A DNA stretch of 64,000 nt from Rhizobium brockwellii. Lineage in GTDB: Bacteria; Pseudomonadota; Alphaproteobacteria; Rhizobiales; Rhizobiaceae. The stretch is taken from the NCBI RefSeq assembly GCF_000769405.2, contig NZ_CP053439.1, forward strand, positions 4,701,001 through 4,765,000, in the 5' to 3' direction. This document shows, one piece after another, positions 38,540 to 48,312 of the stretch. The translations under genes and the position numbers were made by a program. Positions within the stretch are counted from its first letter, which is position 1, and each line of letters begins with the position of its first letter. Under the pieces are notes generated by a model. That model ran no database searches, had not been told where the DNA came from, and saw nothing but the letters and a program-made list of their open reading frames with translations.

Positions 38540-39157
38540 ATGCGAAAGCCGAATTCGATGAAGGGTCTGGAGGATCTCGGCCGTGTGCGGCTGTCGCAAA
38601 ACTTCTTTCTCCGCGATTTCCTGCACTCCGAAATCGCCGATTTCTACCGCATCCCTAATATCCCCGAGGATCCCGATCTGGCGATCGAGACAGGCAAGAG
38701 GCTCTGCGAGGAATTGCTGGAGCCGCTAGAGGCGACGTTCGGGCGCCTGCACATCCGTTCCGGCTATCGTTCGCCTGCGGTCAACAGGTTCGGCAATGAG
38801 AACAAGCTGAACTGCTCGACCAATGCCGCCACATCAGCGCATCACATCTGGGATATGAGAGATTTTGACGGCTGCATGGGTGCAGCCGTCTGCATTGCCG
38901 TGCCGTGGATGATCGACCATTACCACGATGAAAGCGACTGGCAGCGGCTCGCCTGGTGGATTCACGACCACCTGCCTTATGCCTCGCTCTGCTTCTTCCC
39001 GAAGCTCTGGGCCTTCAATATCCAGTGGCACGAACGGCCGAAGCGGGTGATCCAGAGTTATGTCAGCCCGCGCGGCATCCTGACCAAACCCGGCATGGCC
39101 AATTGGGAAGGCGATCATGCCGCCTTTTACGAAGGCTTTCCCCCGCTCAGAAACTGA
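38540..39157 (+). CDS. Peptidase M15-like protein
   Basis: This 205-residue protein has a fold pattern like M15 D-Ala-D-Ala peptidases: FLHSEIADFYRIPNIPEDPD, HIRSGYRSPAVNRFG and TSAHHIWDMRDFDGCMGAA, in which the HH and Asp could bind zinc. The C-terminal part (FNIQWHERPKRVIQSYV) is conserved in rhizobial homologues as I remember them. There is no signal peptide, which is odd for a cell wall enzyme. The start at 38540 follows CAGGAGAATG. Function is not established. Confidence 0.7.
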   Translation: MRKPNSMKGLEDLGRVRLSQNFFLRDFLHSEIADFYRIPNIPEDPDLAIETGKRLCEELLEPLEATFGRLHIRSGYRSPAVNRFGNENKLNCSTNAATSAHHIWDMRDFDGCMGAAVCIAVPWMIDHYHDESDWQRLAWWIHDHLPYASLCFFPKLWAFNIQWHERPKRVIQSYVSPRGILTKPGMANWEGDHAAFYEGFPPLRN

Positions 39158-39165
39158 TGCGGTGC

Positions 39166-39609
39166 TCAGAAGGTGATGCGATAGCGGATATGGCCGTCGC
39201 TCTCGACATAGCTGTCGTAGAGTGCCCGCGCCGTTCTGTTCTGCTCGCTCGTATGCCAATAGAGCCGCGACCAGCCCTTGGCTTTGCAGGTTGAAACGAG
39301 ATCGTCCATCAGTGCCCGCCCGACCCCTTTGCCGCGCGCTTCGGCATCGACGAACAGGTCTTCGAGATAGCAGTCCCTGCCGCGGATCCACGTGCCCTCA
39401 TGGGTGAGATAAAGCGCAAATCCCATGATCCGGCCGTCGATTTCGGCGACGCGCATTGCGATCGCCGACGCCGGATCGAAGACCCGGCGCCATGTGGAAT
39501 CGGTGATATCGGCATCGACCGTGACGTCGTAAAAGACGAGATAGGCCGCCCAGAGCTCGCGCCAGCGGGCTTCGTCCTCGGGGCGGGCCTCACGTATCGT
39601 CACGGTCAT
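39166..39609 (-). CDS. GNAT-family N-acetyltransferase
   Basis: This 147-residue protein has TIREARPEDEARWRELW at the N terminus and the acetyl-CoA motif LEDLFVDAEARGKGVGRALMDDL, then the C-terminal WHTSEQNRTARALYDSY typical of the diamine/aminoglycoside-like GNAT group. The substrate is unknown. It starts 14 bases after the aldo/keto reductase stop on the same strand, so they probably form one operon. It converges on the M15-like gene with eight bases between. Confidence 0.93.
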   Translation of the reverse strand: MTVTIREARPEDEARWRELWAAYLVFYDVTVDADITDSTWRRVFDPASAIAMRVAEIDGRIMGFALYLTHEGTWIRGRDCYLEDLFVDAEARGKGVGRALMDDLVSTCKAKGWSRLYWHTSEQNRTARALYDSYVESDGHIRYRITF

Positions 39610-39623
39610 GGAGTCTCTTTCTT

Positions 39624-40571
39624 TCAGGCACCGGCTTCGTCGAGCAGCGCCATCGCATCATCGGAAAGCGCAAGTGTCGCCGATTTCGCCAGGCTTTCAA
39701 GCTGCGAAAGGCTGGTCGCGCTGGCGATCGGCGCCGTCACGCCCTTCTTGCGCAACAACCAGGCGAGCGATATTTCCGCCGGCTTGGCGCCGGTTTCGGC
39801 CGAAACCTTGTCGAGCGCGGCCAGAATGCGCAGGCCCTTGTCGTCGAAATATTTCGAAACCCGGCCCTCGCGTGCGCGGCCTTCAGTATCTGCCTTGCTG
39901 CGGTATTTGCCGGTGAGGAAGCCGGCGGCAAGGCTGAAATAGGTGATGACGCCGATGTCTTCCTTGACGCAGAGGTCGGCAAGCGGCCCCTCGAAGCTCG
40001 AACGTTCATAGAGATTATATTCCGGTTGCAGTACATCGTAACGCGGCAGGCCGGCCTTTTCGGCCGCCTCGAACGAGGCCTGAAGCAGCGTCGCATCATA
40101 GTTCGAGCAGCCGATGGCGCGGATCTTGCCCTGCTGCTTCAGCTTGGCATAGGCACCGAGCGTTTCCTCGTGCGGCGTATCTGCATCCGGCCAGTGCGAT
40201 AGATAAAGGTCGATATAGTCGGTCTGCAGCCGGCGCAGCGAATCCTCGACCGCCTTAAGGATATAGGTCTCCTTCAGCGTCTTTCCCTGTCCCATGTCGG
40301 AGCCGACCTTGGTGACGATGACGGCCTTGTCGCGGGAGACCTTGGTTTGGCTTAGCCAGCGCCCGATGATCTCCTCGGAATCGCCGCCCTTGTTGCCCGG
40401 AACCCACGAGGAATAGACATCGGCCGTATCGATCGTATTCAGGCCCGCGTCGAAGAAGGCATCGAGAATGGCGAAGGATGTTTTTTCGTCGGCCGTCCAG
40501 CCGAAGACATTGCCGCCGATGACGATCGGCGCAACCGAAAGACCTGTTTTTCCAAGCCGGCGCATTTCCAT
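39624..40571 (-). CDS. Aldo/keto reductase (second)
   Basis: This 315-residue NADPH-dependent reductase keeps the tetrad: Asp and Tyr in IDTADVYSSW, Lys in VIVTKVGSD and His in YLSHWPDAD. MEMRRLGKTGLSVAPIVIGGNVFGW is the normal start (40571, GGAGAG upstream). It is first in a two-gene set with the GNAT gene and divergent from a Gfo/Idh/MocA gene; a sugar or polyketide-type substrate is a guess only. Confidence 0.94.
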   Translation of the reverse strand: MEMRRLGKTGLSVAPIVIGGNVFGWTADEKTSFAILDAFFDAGLNTIDTADVYSSWVPGNKGGDSEEIIGRWLSQTKVSRDKAVIVTKVGSDMGQGKTLKETYILKAVEDSLRRLQTDYIDLYLSHWPDADTPHEETLGAYAKLKQQGKIRAIGCSNYDATLLQASFEAAEKAGLPRYDVLQPEYNLYERSSFEGPLADLCVKEDIGVITYFSLAAGFLTGKYRSKADTEGRAREGRVSKYFDDKGLRILAALDKVSAETGAKPAEISLAWLLRKKGVTAPIASATSLSQLESLAKSATLALSDDAMALLDEAGA

Positions 40572-40751
40572 GACGCTCTCCAGAAGTGTGAAGGAATTGA
40601 AATTGCGGATACGGCAGAACGCCGCCCCGACAGAACCTAGCGCATTCCGGGCATCCGGGAAGGCAAACTTCCGTGATTTCCGACCGCGCCATTGCGCCGC
40701 AGCGAAGGCCTGAATATGGTTCGCCGAACTCAATTTCGGGAGGCTTCGATC

Positions 40752-41738
40752 ATGCTGCGTTTCGGTATCATTTCAACGGCGAAGATCGGCCGCGACAATG
40801 TCGTTCCGGCGATCCAGGATGCGGAAAATTGTGTCGTCACGGCCATTGCCAGCCGTGATCTCAAGCGCGCAAGGGAGATGGCCGACCGCTTCTCAGTGCC
40901 GCATGCCTTCGGCTCCTACGAGGAGATGCTGGCCTCAGACCTCATCGACGCCGTCTACATCCCGCTGCCGACCTCGCAGCATATCGAATGGTCGATCAAG
41001 GCGGCGGATGCCGGCAAGCACGTGCTCTGCGAAAAGCCGTTGGCGCTGAAGGCAGACGATATCGACGACGTGATCGCCGCCCGCGACCGCAACCGGGTGG
41101 TGGTCAGCGAAGCCTACATGATCACCTATTCGCCGGTCTGGCAGAAGGTGCGCTCGTTGATCGACGAGGGCGCCATCGGGTCGCTCCGGCATGTGCAGGG
41201 CGCCTTCACCTATTTCAACCGCGATCCCGCCAACATGCGCAACGTTCCCGAGCTCGGCGGCGGCGGCCTTCCCGATATCGGCGTCTATCCCGTCATGGGC
41301 ACGCGTTTTTCCACCGGCAAGGAGCCGCTGTGGATCCAGGCGATCACCGAGCGCGATGCGGATTTCGGCACGGATATCTATTCGAGCGTCAAGGCCGATT
41401 TCGGCGATTTCGAGCTGAGCTTCTATATCTCGACGCAAATGGCCAACCGCCAGGTCATGGTCTTCCACGGCACCGAAGGCTACATCGAAGTCAAGTCGCC
41501 GTTCAACGCCAATCGCTGGGGACCGGAAGAGATCGAGCTTGCCGACCGCAGTCACAATGAATCGCGCATCTTCCGCTTTCAGGACAGCCGCCAGTACAAG
41601 CGGCAGGTCGAGGCCTTCGCCCGGGCGGTGACGAACGGCAAGGAAGAGATCGTCACGCTCGAAAATTCGAAGCTGAACCAGAAGGTGATCGACGCGATCT
41701 ATCGCGCCAGCGAGAAGGACGGCTGGGAGGCGGTCTAG
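40752..41738 (+). CDS. Gfo/Idh/MocA-family oxidoreductase
   Basis: This 328-residue NAD(P)-dependent enzyme acts on a sugar or cyclitol. The Rossmann start is [21 protein letters not shown]; the [10 protein letters not shown] motif supplies the catalytic Lys, and the C-terminal alpha/beta domain has [20 protein letters not shown] upstream supports the start at 40752. It is divergent from the aldo/keto reductase. The stop TAG is at the edge of a palindromic repeat. Confidence 0.94.
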   Translation: MLRFGIISTAKIGRDNVVPAIQDAENCVVTAIASRDLKRAREMADRFSVPHAFGSYEEMLASDLIDAVYIPLPTSQHIEWSIKAADAGKHVLCEKPLALKADDIDDVIAARDRNRVVVSEAYMITYSPVWQKVRSLIDEGAIGSLRHVQGAFTYFNRDPANMRNVPELGGGGLPDIGVYPVMGTRFSTGKEPLWIQAITERDADFGTDIYSSVKADFGDFELSFYISTQMANRQVMVFHGTEGYIEVKSPFNANRWGPEEIELADRSHNESRIFRFQDSRQYKRQVEAFARAVTNGKEEIVTLENSKLNQKVIDAIYRASEKDGWEAV

Positions 41739-41787
41739 CGCATAACCCCGAAAATCGGAATCGATTTTCGGAAAGGATTATACGCCA
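41738..41787. repeat. Palindromic repeat with CCGAAAATCG arms
   Basis: CCGAAAATCG (41748-41757) and CGATTTTCGG (41762-41771) form a perfect 10-bp inverted repeat with a GAAT loop, flanked by GCGCATAACC and GGATTATACGC as imperfect outer arms. It starts at the stop codon of the preceding gene. It is a known type of rhizobial repeat by appearance; a stem this strong may also end transcription. Confidence 0.7.
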
Positions 41788-41841
41788 CTTCATAGGGTTA
41801 GACCGTCCTTAGCGCGTCCTGTTGGACACGCGGCGCTCTAG

Positions 41842-42219
41842 TCACTCGGCGCGGAAGACGAAGCGCGAATAGCCGAAGAAGCTGAAGATCATCGAGGCGA
41901 TGCTGGCGATCACCATGGCCGCCAGTGGCTGAAGTGCCGGCAGCGACAGCAGCAGCGCGGAATAGAGCCCGTAATTGACGAGCGCTGCCGTCACCCCGAC
42001 GGAGCCATAGCGGAAGCCCTCGGCGGCAAGCGAACGGCCGGAGCGATCGAAGGTGAAGCTCCGGTTGAAAGCCCAGGTCGAGGCCATCGCCAAGGCGATC
42101 GCCACGAGCCGGGCCAGAAACGGTCCGAGCGGCGTCAGAGCGAGCAGCACCGACAGGATGCCGGCATCGACGAGGAAGCCGATGCCGCCGGCGATGGTGA
42201 ATCGGATGAGCTTTTTCAT
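41842..42219 (-). CDS. GtrA-family membrane protein
   Basis: This 125-residue protein has four membrane helices of the GtrA family, proposed to flip undecaprenyl-phosphate-linked sugars. The start (MKKLIRFTIAGGIGFLVDAGILSVLL) and the FAFNRSFTF-type motif (WAFNRSFTFDRSGRSL) are typical. Its ATG overlaps the stop of the upstream glycosyltransferase gene as ATGA, showing translational coupling. It probably acts with that enzyme and the divergent GT-C-like protein. Confidence 0.93.
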   Translation of the reverse strand: MKKLIRFTIAGGIGFLVDAGILSVLLALTPLGPFLARLVAIALAMASTWAFNRSFTFDRSGRSLAAEGFRYGSVGVTAALVNYGLYSALLLSLPALQPLAAMVIASIASMIFSFFGYSRFVFRAE

Positions 42220-43223
42220 GCCGCATCCGCCTTGCCGGGACGCGCGCGCGATACCGGCCCTGCGTCGCTGAGCGGCGCCTTCAACGCGCTCGGCCTCTCC
42301 AGGCCCATATAATGGATACGGAGCTGTTCCGCGCGGGCGCGCGCAACGGAATCCAGGATGACGCCGGCGGTGAACAGCATGAAGGAGATCATCATCAGCG
42401 CCGTCGACAGCACCCAGGTCGGCATGCGGCTGACAAGACCCGTTTCGAAATATTCCGCCAGCACCGGCGCCATGAAGCCGAGGCTCGCCAGCATGAAGGT
42501 GGCGCTGATCGCGCTGAAGAAGGCGAAGGGCCGGGTTTCCTTCATCAGCATCGCGAACATCCAGAGGATCTTGGCGCCGTCGCGGAACGTCGAAAGCTTG
42601 GAGTGCGAGCCTTCCGGCCGGCGGCCGTAGTCGAGCTCCAGTTCGCTGACCGGCAGCTTCAGCCGGGAGGCATGCACGGACATTTCGGTTTCGATCTCGA
42701 AGCCGCCTGATACCGCCGGGAAGCTCTTGACGAAGCGGCGCGAAAACGCGCGGTAGCCGGAGAAGATATCGGTGAAATCAGGGCCGAAGATCATCCGGTA
42801 GAGCAGGTTGAAAAGCCGGTTGCCGAACGCATGGCCTTGACGGCCGGCATCGGCGTGTACGCCGCGCCTAGTGCCGACCACCATGTCGGCGCGCTCCGTC
42901 AGCAGCGTGCGCACCAGTTCTTCGGCATCCTCGGGCGCATAGGTGCCGTCGCCGTCGGCGATGATGTAGATGTCGGCGTCGATATCGGCGAACATGCGGC
43001 GCACGACATGGCCCTTGCCTTGCCGCCGCTCGCGCACGACATGCGCGCCGGCAAGCATTGCCTGCAGCGCGGTGCCGTCGGTGGAATTGTTGTCGTAGAC
43101 ATGGATCGCAGCATCGGGCAGCGTCGCCCGGAAGCCCTGGACGACTGGGCCGATCGTCGCCGCTTCATTATAGCAGGGAAGCAGGACGGCAATATTCAGA
43201 TTGTCGGTACGCGATCGGGCCAT
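42216..43223 (-). CDS. Family 2 glycosyltransferase (GtrB/DPMS-like)
   Basis: This 335-residue protein has an N-terminal GT2 domain with LLPCYNEAATIGPVV and DxD motif IADGDGTYAPEDAEEL, and about two C-terminal membrane helices (from about residue 240), as in GtrB and dolichol-phosphate mannose synthase-like enzymes that load a sugar on a polyprenyl phosphate at the cytoplasmic face. The 4-base overlap with gtrA fits the pair. It is divergent from the large GT-C-like gene by 160 bases. Confidence 0.93.
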   Translation of the reverse strand: MARSRTDNLNIAVLLPCYNEAATIGPVVQGFRATLPDAAIHVYDNNSTDGTALQAMLAGAHVVRERRQGKGHVVRRMFADIDADIYIIADGDGTYAPEDAEELVRTLLTERADMVVGTRRGVHADAGRQGHAFGNRLFNLLYRMIFGPDFTDIFSGYRAFSRRFVKSFPAVSGGFEIETEMSVHASRLKLPVSELELDYGRRPEGSHSKLSTFRDGAKILWMFAMLMKETRPFAFFSAISATFMLASLGFMAPVLAEYFETGLVSRMPTWVLSTALMMISFMLFTAGVILDSVARARAEQLRIHYMGLERPSALKAPLSDAGPVSRARPGKADAA

Positions 43224-43383
43224 GACTCTACTCGTTACACTGAAAGCCGCGCTCAGCCTAAATCACGCGCCGTTAATAAGACCCTATGACGCAGGCAAAA
43301 TCAGCGGCTGCCACAAACGGCTTTACACTTTCTTGATCGGCGGCGGCTAAGCTTCGCTATCCGGAAACGAAGCGCTAACCACA

Positions 43384-45252
43384 ATGAACGCTGTGCAGCC
43401 GATCCCCCATGCATCCTCCGCGATCGACGCTCCCAGGGGCGGGTTGCCCGCTCCCAGGGGCGGGCTACGCGACCTGCTAAGGCGTCTCTGGCCAACCGTC
43501 ATCGCCTATAGCGTCATCCTTGCCGCCGCCATCCTCATCACCAAGCTTTCCGGTGCCACCGATTACGTCGGCCCCGACAATGACGACGGAATGCGTCTCG
43601 TCGAAGTTCGCGATTTTCTGGCCGGGCAGGGCTGGTTCGATCTGATGCAATATCGTCTCGGCCTCGATGGCGGCACGCTGATGCACTGGTCGCGGCTGAT
43701 CGACCTGCCGATCGCCTCGCTGATCTGGTTCTTCGGTCTGCTTGTACCCCATGAGACGGCAGAGGCGCTGGCGCTCGGCGTGTGGCCGGTATCGCTCATC
43801 CTGCCCGCCATGCTCGCCATGGCGGTTGCCGGTCGGCGCATCGGCGGCGTTGCCGCCATGCACATCAGTCTCGGCTTGACCGGTCTTGCGATCTACACCG
43901 GAAACCGTTTCGCCCCGGGCGCCATCGATCATCACAATGCACAGCTGGCGTTGGTCGCGACGATGATCGCGATGCTGCTGGATCCCGAGCGTCGCGCCTG
44001 GAGCTATGCGGTCGCCGGCATCGCGGCAGCCGTTGCCATCGCCATCGGCGCCGAGACGACCCCCTTCGTCGCCGCCGTCTGCCTGGCCATCGCCCTGCTC
44101 TGGGCATGGGAGGGCGAAGATTTCGCCGCCGCCGCCAAGGCCTTCGGGCTGGCGCTGGCGATTGCGATCAGCATTCTCTTCTTTGCAACGGTGCCGCCCC
44201 GGCTTTATTCGACGGTCACCTGCGACAATCTCTCGCTCGGCTACTACAGCCTGGCGGCGATCGGCGGCGGGTTGCTGTTGTTTTCGGCGGTTTTTGCCAG
44301 CCACCTGCGCCGGCCCTTGCGCTTTGCCGCACTCGCCGTCGTCGGCGCCGGCGTTCTCGGTTCGGCGATCGTGATCGCACCGCAATGCCTGAGCGATCCG
44401 CTGGCCGGTCTCGACCCGATGCTGGTTGAACTCTGGCTGAGAAATGTTTCGGAAGCGCAGTCGATTTTCGCTCTCGGGCGCACCGATCCCTTCTCGATCG
44501 GTGGCTTCTATGCGGCCGGCCTGTTCGGCATCGCCGTCTGCATCTTCCGCGTTGTTCAGCGTGACCGCGTGCAGATCCACCTGATCCTGCTCTTCCTGCT
44601 GATGACGAGCTGGGCAATCGCACTGATCCAGGTGCGCGGCTCGACGTTCTCGAACCTGATCTCCATCCTGCCGCTTGCCCTGTTGATTATAGATGTCCGC
44701 CGCATCTCCAACGGCGACAGCGAGAATGTCGCAGCCGCCTTCGTCTACATCGTCACCGTGCTCGCCAGTGCTCCGGCTGCCTGGGCGGTCGGCGGCGGGT
44801 TTATCTCGCTGCAGATGGAGAATGCTGCGCAGAAGAAGGCGGCAGAGCCGGCCAAGAAGATTTCCTGCACATCGCAAGCGGCGCTGGCGCCGCTCGCCGG
44901 GCTACCGGCCGGACTGGTCTCGGCGCCGTCGGAAATGGGCGTGCCGATCCTCCGCTTCACCGCGAACCGGGTTCTCTCCGCGCCCTATCATCGCAATCAG
45001 GGCGGCATGCTGACGGAATTGCATATCGGTATGGCGGAGCCGCAGGAGGCGGAAGCCTTCCTCAAGGGGACCGGCGTGACGGTGCTTGCCTTCTGCCCCG
45101 GCGACCTGCAGACGCGCGAGATCGCAGAACTGAAGCCAGATGGGCTCTACTCCCAGCTCGGCAAGGGCAATATCCCGCCCTATCTGGAACCGCTTCCGAA
45201 GGCGGCGGACGTGGGCGTTCAGTTCTTTCGCTATCGGCCGGCGACGAACTGA
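43384..45252 (+). CDS. Large GT-C-like membrane glycosyltransferase
   Basis: This 622-residue protein has about eleven helices and a soluble C-terminal domain (from about residue 500). Between helices 1 and 2 the loop has DNDDGMRLVEVRDFL, an acidic motif like the DxD of GT-C and oligosaccharyltransferase-like enzymes, and HWSRLIDLP; GAIDHHNAQLAL is a further conserved loop. It would use a polyprenyl-linked sugar from the divergent GtrA/GtrB pair on the periplasmic side. The acceptor is unknown. The N terminus contains a tandem 15-base repeat (APRGGLPAPRGGL). Confidence 0.8.
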   Translation: MNAVQPIPHASSAIDAPRGGLPAPRGGLRDLLRRLWPTVIAYSVILAAAILITKLSGATDYVGPDNDDGMRLVEVRDFLAGQGWFDLMQYRLGLDGGTLMHWSRLIDLPIASLIWFFGLLVPHETAEALALGVWPVSLILPAMLAMAVAGRRIGGVAAMHISLGLTGLAIYTGNRFAPGAIDHHNAQLALVATMIAMLLDPERRAWSYAVAGIAAAVAIAIGAETTPFVAAVCLAIALLWAWEGEDFAAAAKAFGLALAIAISILFFATVPPRLYSTVTCDNLSLGYYSLAAIGGGLLLFSAVFASHLRRPLRFAALAVVGAGVLGSAIVIAPQCLSDPLAGLDPMLVELWLRNVSEAQSIFALGRTDPFSIGGFYAAGLFGIAVCIFRVVQRDRVQIHLILLFLLMTSWAIALIQVRGSTFSNLISILPLALLIIDVRRISNGDSENVAAAFVYIVTVLASAPAAWAVGGGFISLQMENAAQKKAAEPAKKISCTSQAALAPLAGLPAGLVSAPSEMGVPILRFTANRVLSAPYHRNQGGMLTELHIGMAEPQEAEAFLKGTGVTVLAFCPGDLQTREIAELKPDGLYSQLGKGNIPPYLEPLPKAADVGVQFFRYRPATN

Positions 45253-45350
45253 CGCCGGCAATCTTCAGGACGGGGTAGGAATGTCGCGATAACGACATGC
45301 GTAAAACAGCGTAAGCGCGGGAAGCCAATCTGACAGATCGCGACGCGCTG

Positions 45351-45596
45351 TTAGTGCGAAACGCGCATGGCGCGGCGAAGGCGCTGATTGGCATAAAGCC
45401 CGAGTACGAAGAGCATGAGGCCGCCATTATAGCCGAGCACGGCATAGACGAATGCCAGAATGGACACCGGCCCCGGCGAGGTTATCGCCGCCAGCGCGAA
45501 TGTGATTCCGATCAGCGCGGCGACCAGCGCGATCACGCCAGCCGAACGCGTCTGCCCGGCGCTGACGCCCAATGCTGCTGCTGTGAGAATAATCAT
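45351..45596 (-). CDS. Small membrane protein of unknown function
   Basis: The 81-residue protein from 45596 has three hydrophobic segments (MIILTAAALGVSAG..., AGVIALVAALIGITFALAA, and ILAFVYAVLGYNGGLMLFVLGLY) and a basic end (NQRLRRAMRVSH). GGGA precedes the start; the frame to 45650 is less likely. It converges on the GT-C-like gene with 98 bases between and is divergent from xseA. No family recognised. Confidence 0.6.
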   Translation of the reverse strand: MIILTAAALGVSAGQTRSAGVIALVAALIGITFALAAITSPGPVSILAFVYAVLGYNGGLMLFVLGLYANQRLRRAMRVSH

Positions 45597-45937
45597 TTCA
45601 GCACATTCCCAGAGATAACGAGGGGAAGCATAGGAAGCGCCAACTAACAAAGATTTACCGGCAGGCTTTGCCGAAAAGCCTTTGTATTACAGTGGTTAGC
45701 AATCCCTTTCGGGTAAAACGCATATTCTAACTATCCGTTCCGCGACAAAACATATTTACTCGATTTTGTTGTTAGTTCGTCCGGCTGCAACGAGTGCATG
45801 TGCAGGATGCCAGGAGACTAACACGCTTGATGCAATTGCGACGAACCCCTTCGACAACGATTTCAACGGCTGGGAAAACCGATCCCAAGGCCCGTGCCAC
45901 CCTTCCTGTTTCCAGCGGATGGACATAGAAAGAGGGG

Positions 45938-47518
45938 ATGAGCAACGTCTTCGACGGCGATTCGCCGACCAACCTTGCCGAATATTCGGTTTCGGAACTT
46001 TCCGGCTCGATCAAGCGCACCGTCGAAACCGCCTTCGACCAGGTTCGCGTGCGTGGCGAGATCTCCGGCTATCGTGGGCCGCACTCCTCGGGCCATGCCT
46101 ATTTTGCGCTGAAGGACGATCGCGCCCGCATCGACGCCGTCATCTGGAAGGGCACCTTCTCGCGGCTGAAGTTCCGCCCGGAAGAGGGCATGGAAGTCAT
46201 CGCCACCGGCAAGGTCACCACCTTTCCGGGTTCCTCGAAATATCAGATCGTCATCGAGACGCTGGAGCCGGCCGGCGCCGGCGCTCTGATGGCGCTGATC
46301 GAGGAGCGCAAGCGCAAGCTCGGTGCCGAAGGCCTGTTCGATGCTGCCCGCAAGAAGCGGCTGCCCTTCATGCCGAGCGTCATCGGCGTCGTCACCTCGC
46401 CGACCGGCGCCGTCATCCGCGATATTCTTCACCGCATCTCCGATCGTTTTCCCGTGCACGTCCTCGTCTGGCCGGTGAAGGTTCAGGGCGAGGGATCCGG
46501 CGAGGAGGTGGCGAACGCCATCCGCGGCTTCAACGCGCTGGAACATTCAGGCGCCATCCCGCGCCCGGATGTGCTGATCGTCGCGCGCGGTGGCGGCAGC
46601 CTGGAAGATCTCTGGAGCTTCAACGACGAAATCGTCGTGCGTGCCGCGGCCGAAAGCCGGATACCGCTGATCTCGGCCGTCGGGCATGAGACCGACTGGA
46701 CGCTGATCGACTATGCCGCCGATGTCCGTGCGCCGACGCCGACGGGGGCCGCCGAAATGGCAGTGCCGGTCAAGGCGGAGCTCGAGGCGCAGGCCGCCGC
46801 TCTTGCCGCGCGCCTGCAGGGCTGCATGAACCGGCAGATGGATCAGCGCCGCCAGTCGGTGCGTGCCCTGATGCGGGCATTGCCGTCGCTCGATCAGCTT
46901 CTCGCCTTGCCGCGCCGCCGTTTCGACGAGGCGGCAACCGGTCTCGGCCGCGGGCTGGAGCTCAACACCATCAACAAGCGCCGCGGCTTCGAGCGCGTCG
47001 GCGCGCATCTGCGCCCCGAGCTGCTCGCCGGCCGCATCGCCGAGCGTCGCCAGACGTTGAACGAGCGCATGGCCCGGGCCGAGCGCATGGTCGAGCGGCT
47101 GATCGACCGCTCGAAATCGCGCGTCGATCGTGCCGAAGCCATCCTCGCCTCACTGCCGGCCCGGCTGAAGACCCAGACCGACCGCGGTCGCGAACGCCTC
47201 GGCAATCTTTCTCGCCATGCCGATACGGCGATCCGCCACCAGCTGACCCGCGCGCGCGCCGAGCTTTCTTCGCAGGACCGCGTGCTGCAGTCGCTCTCCT
47301 ATAAGAATGTGCTGAAGCGCGGCTACGCCGTCATTCGCGATGAGGATAACAGGCCAGTCTCGCAGGCTGCCCAACTCTCCGCCGGCATGGGAATCGCCAT
47401 CGAATTCGCCGACGGTCGTGTCGGCGCCATGACCACGGAAGGCGGCGCACCGCCGGCCGGTGCCAAGAAGCGCAGCGTAAAACCCGCAGAACCGCCGAAG
47501 CAGGGAAGCCTGTTCTGA
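45938..47518 (+). CDS. xseA: Exodeoxyribonuclease VII large subunit
   Basis: XseA with XseB degrades single-stranded DNA in repair. The 526-residue protein has the N-terminal OB fold (residues about 18-115, [15 protein letters not shown] and [17 protein letters not shown]), the catalytic domain with [14 protein letters not shown] and [15 protein letters not shown], and the long C-terminal coiled coil. Length is slightly above usual because of the basic C-terminal tail. The xseB gene is not adjacent. A flavodoxin-like gene starts two bases after the stop. The 250-base upstream region holds no gene. Confidence 0.97.
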   Translation: MSNVFDGDSPTNLAEYSVSELSGSIKRTVETAFDQVRVRGEISGYRGPHSSGHAYFALKDDRARIDAVIWKGTFSRLKFRPEEGMEVIATGKVTTFPGSSKYQIVIETLEPAGAGALMALIEERKRKLGAEGLFDAARKKRLPFMPSVIGVVTSPTGAVIRDILHRISDRFPVHVLVWPVKVQGEGSGEEVANAIRGFNALEHSGAIPRPDVLIVARGGGSLEDLWSFNDEIVVRAAAESRIPLISAVGHETDWTLIDYAADVRAPTPTGAAEMAVPVKAELEAQAAALAARLQGCMNRQMDQRRQSVRALMRALPSLDQLLALPRRRFDEAATGLGRGLELNTINKRRGFERVGAHLRPELLAGRIAERRQTLNERMARAERMVERLIDRSKSRVDRAEAILASLPARLKTQTDRGRERLGNLSRHADTAIRHQLTRARAELSSQDRVLQSLSYKNVLKRGYAVIRDEDNRPVSQAAQLSAGMGIAIEFADGRVGAMTTEGGAPPAGAKKRSVKPAEPPKQGSLF

Positions 47519-47520
47519 CA

Positions 47521-48114
47521 ATGCGTATCCTGCTGGTACTTGCCCATCCACTGGAGGACAGTTTCGCCGCTGCCGTGGCGAGGACCGCGCGCGAAGCACT
47601 GGAAGCCTCCGGCCATGTTGTCGATCTGCTCGATCTCTATGCTGAGAATTTCGATCCTCGTCTTTCGAAGGCTGAGCGCGGCGGCTATTTCGACCAGCCC
47701 TACGACACCTCAGCCTTAGCCGACATCGTTGCCCGCCTGAATGCTGCCGATGGCCTCATTCTCGTCTTTCCGCAATGGTGGTTCAATTTCCCCGCCATCC
47801 TGAAGGGTTTCTTCGACCGTGTCTTCGCCCCCGGGGTCGCCTTCAGCCATGACGCCGCCGGCGGCCGTATCGTGCCGCAGCTTACCAATATCAGGCTGCT
47901 CTATGCGCTGACGACGACGGGCTCGCCGTGGTGGCTGGTGCGTCTCTATATGGGCGATCCGGTGCGCCGGCTCTTGAAGCGCGGCATCGCCGCCTTCTGC
48001 TCGAAGCGGCTGCATTTCAAGATGCTCAGCCTGCACGACATGGACCGCGCCACCGATGCAAAGCGGAAGCTGCATCTCGATCGCGTGCGCAAGCTGCTAT
48101 CGACGATCCGCTAG
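47521..48114 (+). CDS. NAD(P)H-dependent oxidoreductase (flavodoxin-like fold)
   Basis: This 197-residue protein resembles quinone reductases of the NQO1/MdaB type: MRILLVLAHPLEDSFAAAVAR is the FMN/FAD-binding start, and FPQWWFNFPAILKGFFDRVF the conserved active-site loop. Its start codon lies two bases after the xseA stop, so it is cotranscribed with xseA, without an obvious link in function. It probably protects against quinone stress. The 198 bases after it hold remnants of a GCCTCGAAGGA-type repeat and no gene. Confidence 0.92.
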   Translation: MRILLVLAHPLEDSFAAAVARTAREALEASGHVVDLLDLYAENFDPRLSKAERGGYFDQPYDTSALADIVARLNAADGLILVFPQWWFNFPAILKGFFDRVFAPGVAFSHDAAGGRIVPQLTNIRLLYALTTTGSPWWLVRLYMGDPVRRLLKRGIAAFCSKRLHFKMLSLHDMDRATDAKRKLHLDRVRKLLSTIR

Positions 48115-48312
48115 CATGCTGCCGGGGCTGGACGGTCTCCTCCTGAAGTGTGATCCACATCGCCTCGAAGGATCACCTGAGGCACAGGCGTTCTCCAGCC
48201 TCATACTCAGCACCCCGCAGGGCCTCGAAGGACGAGGCTGGCCGCCGCGCCGGCTCCAGCAAGGCCATGATGCTTGCCAGCGTCTGGCTCAGTCAGCGCA
48301 CGATGATGCCGC

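Noticed and set aside
43477..44877. 466-residue minus-strand frame inside the GT-C-like gene
   Set aside because: Shadow rich in Arg, Asp, Gly and Gln; the plus strand has clear membrane helices.
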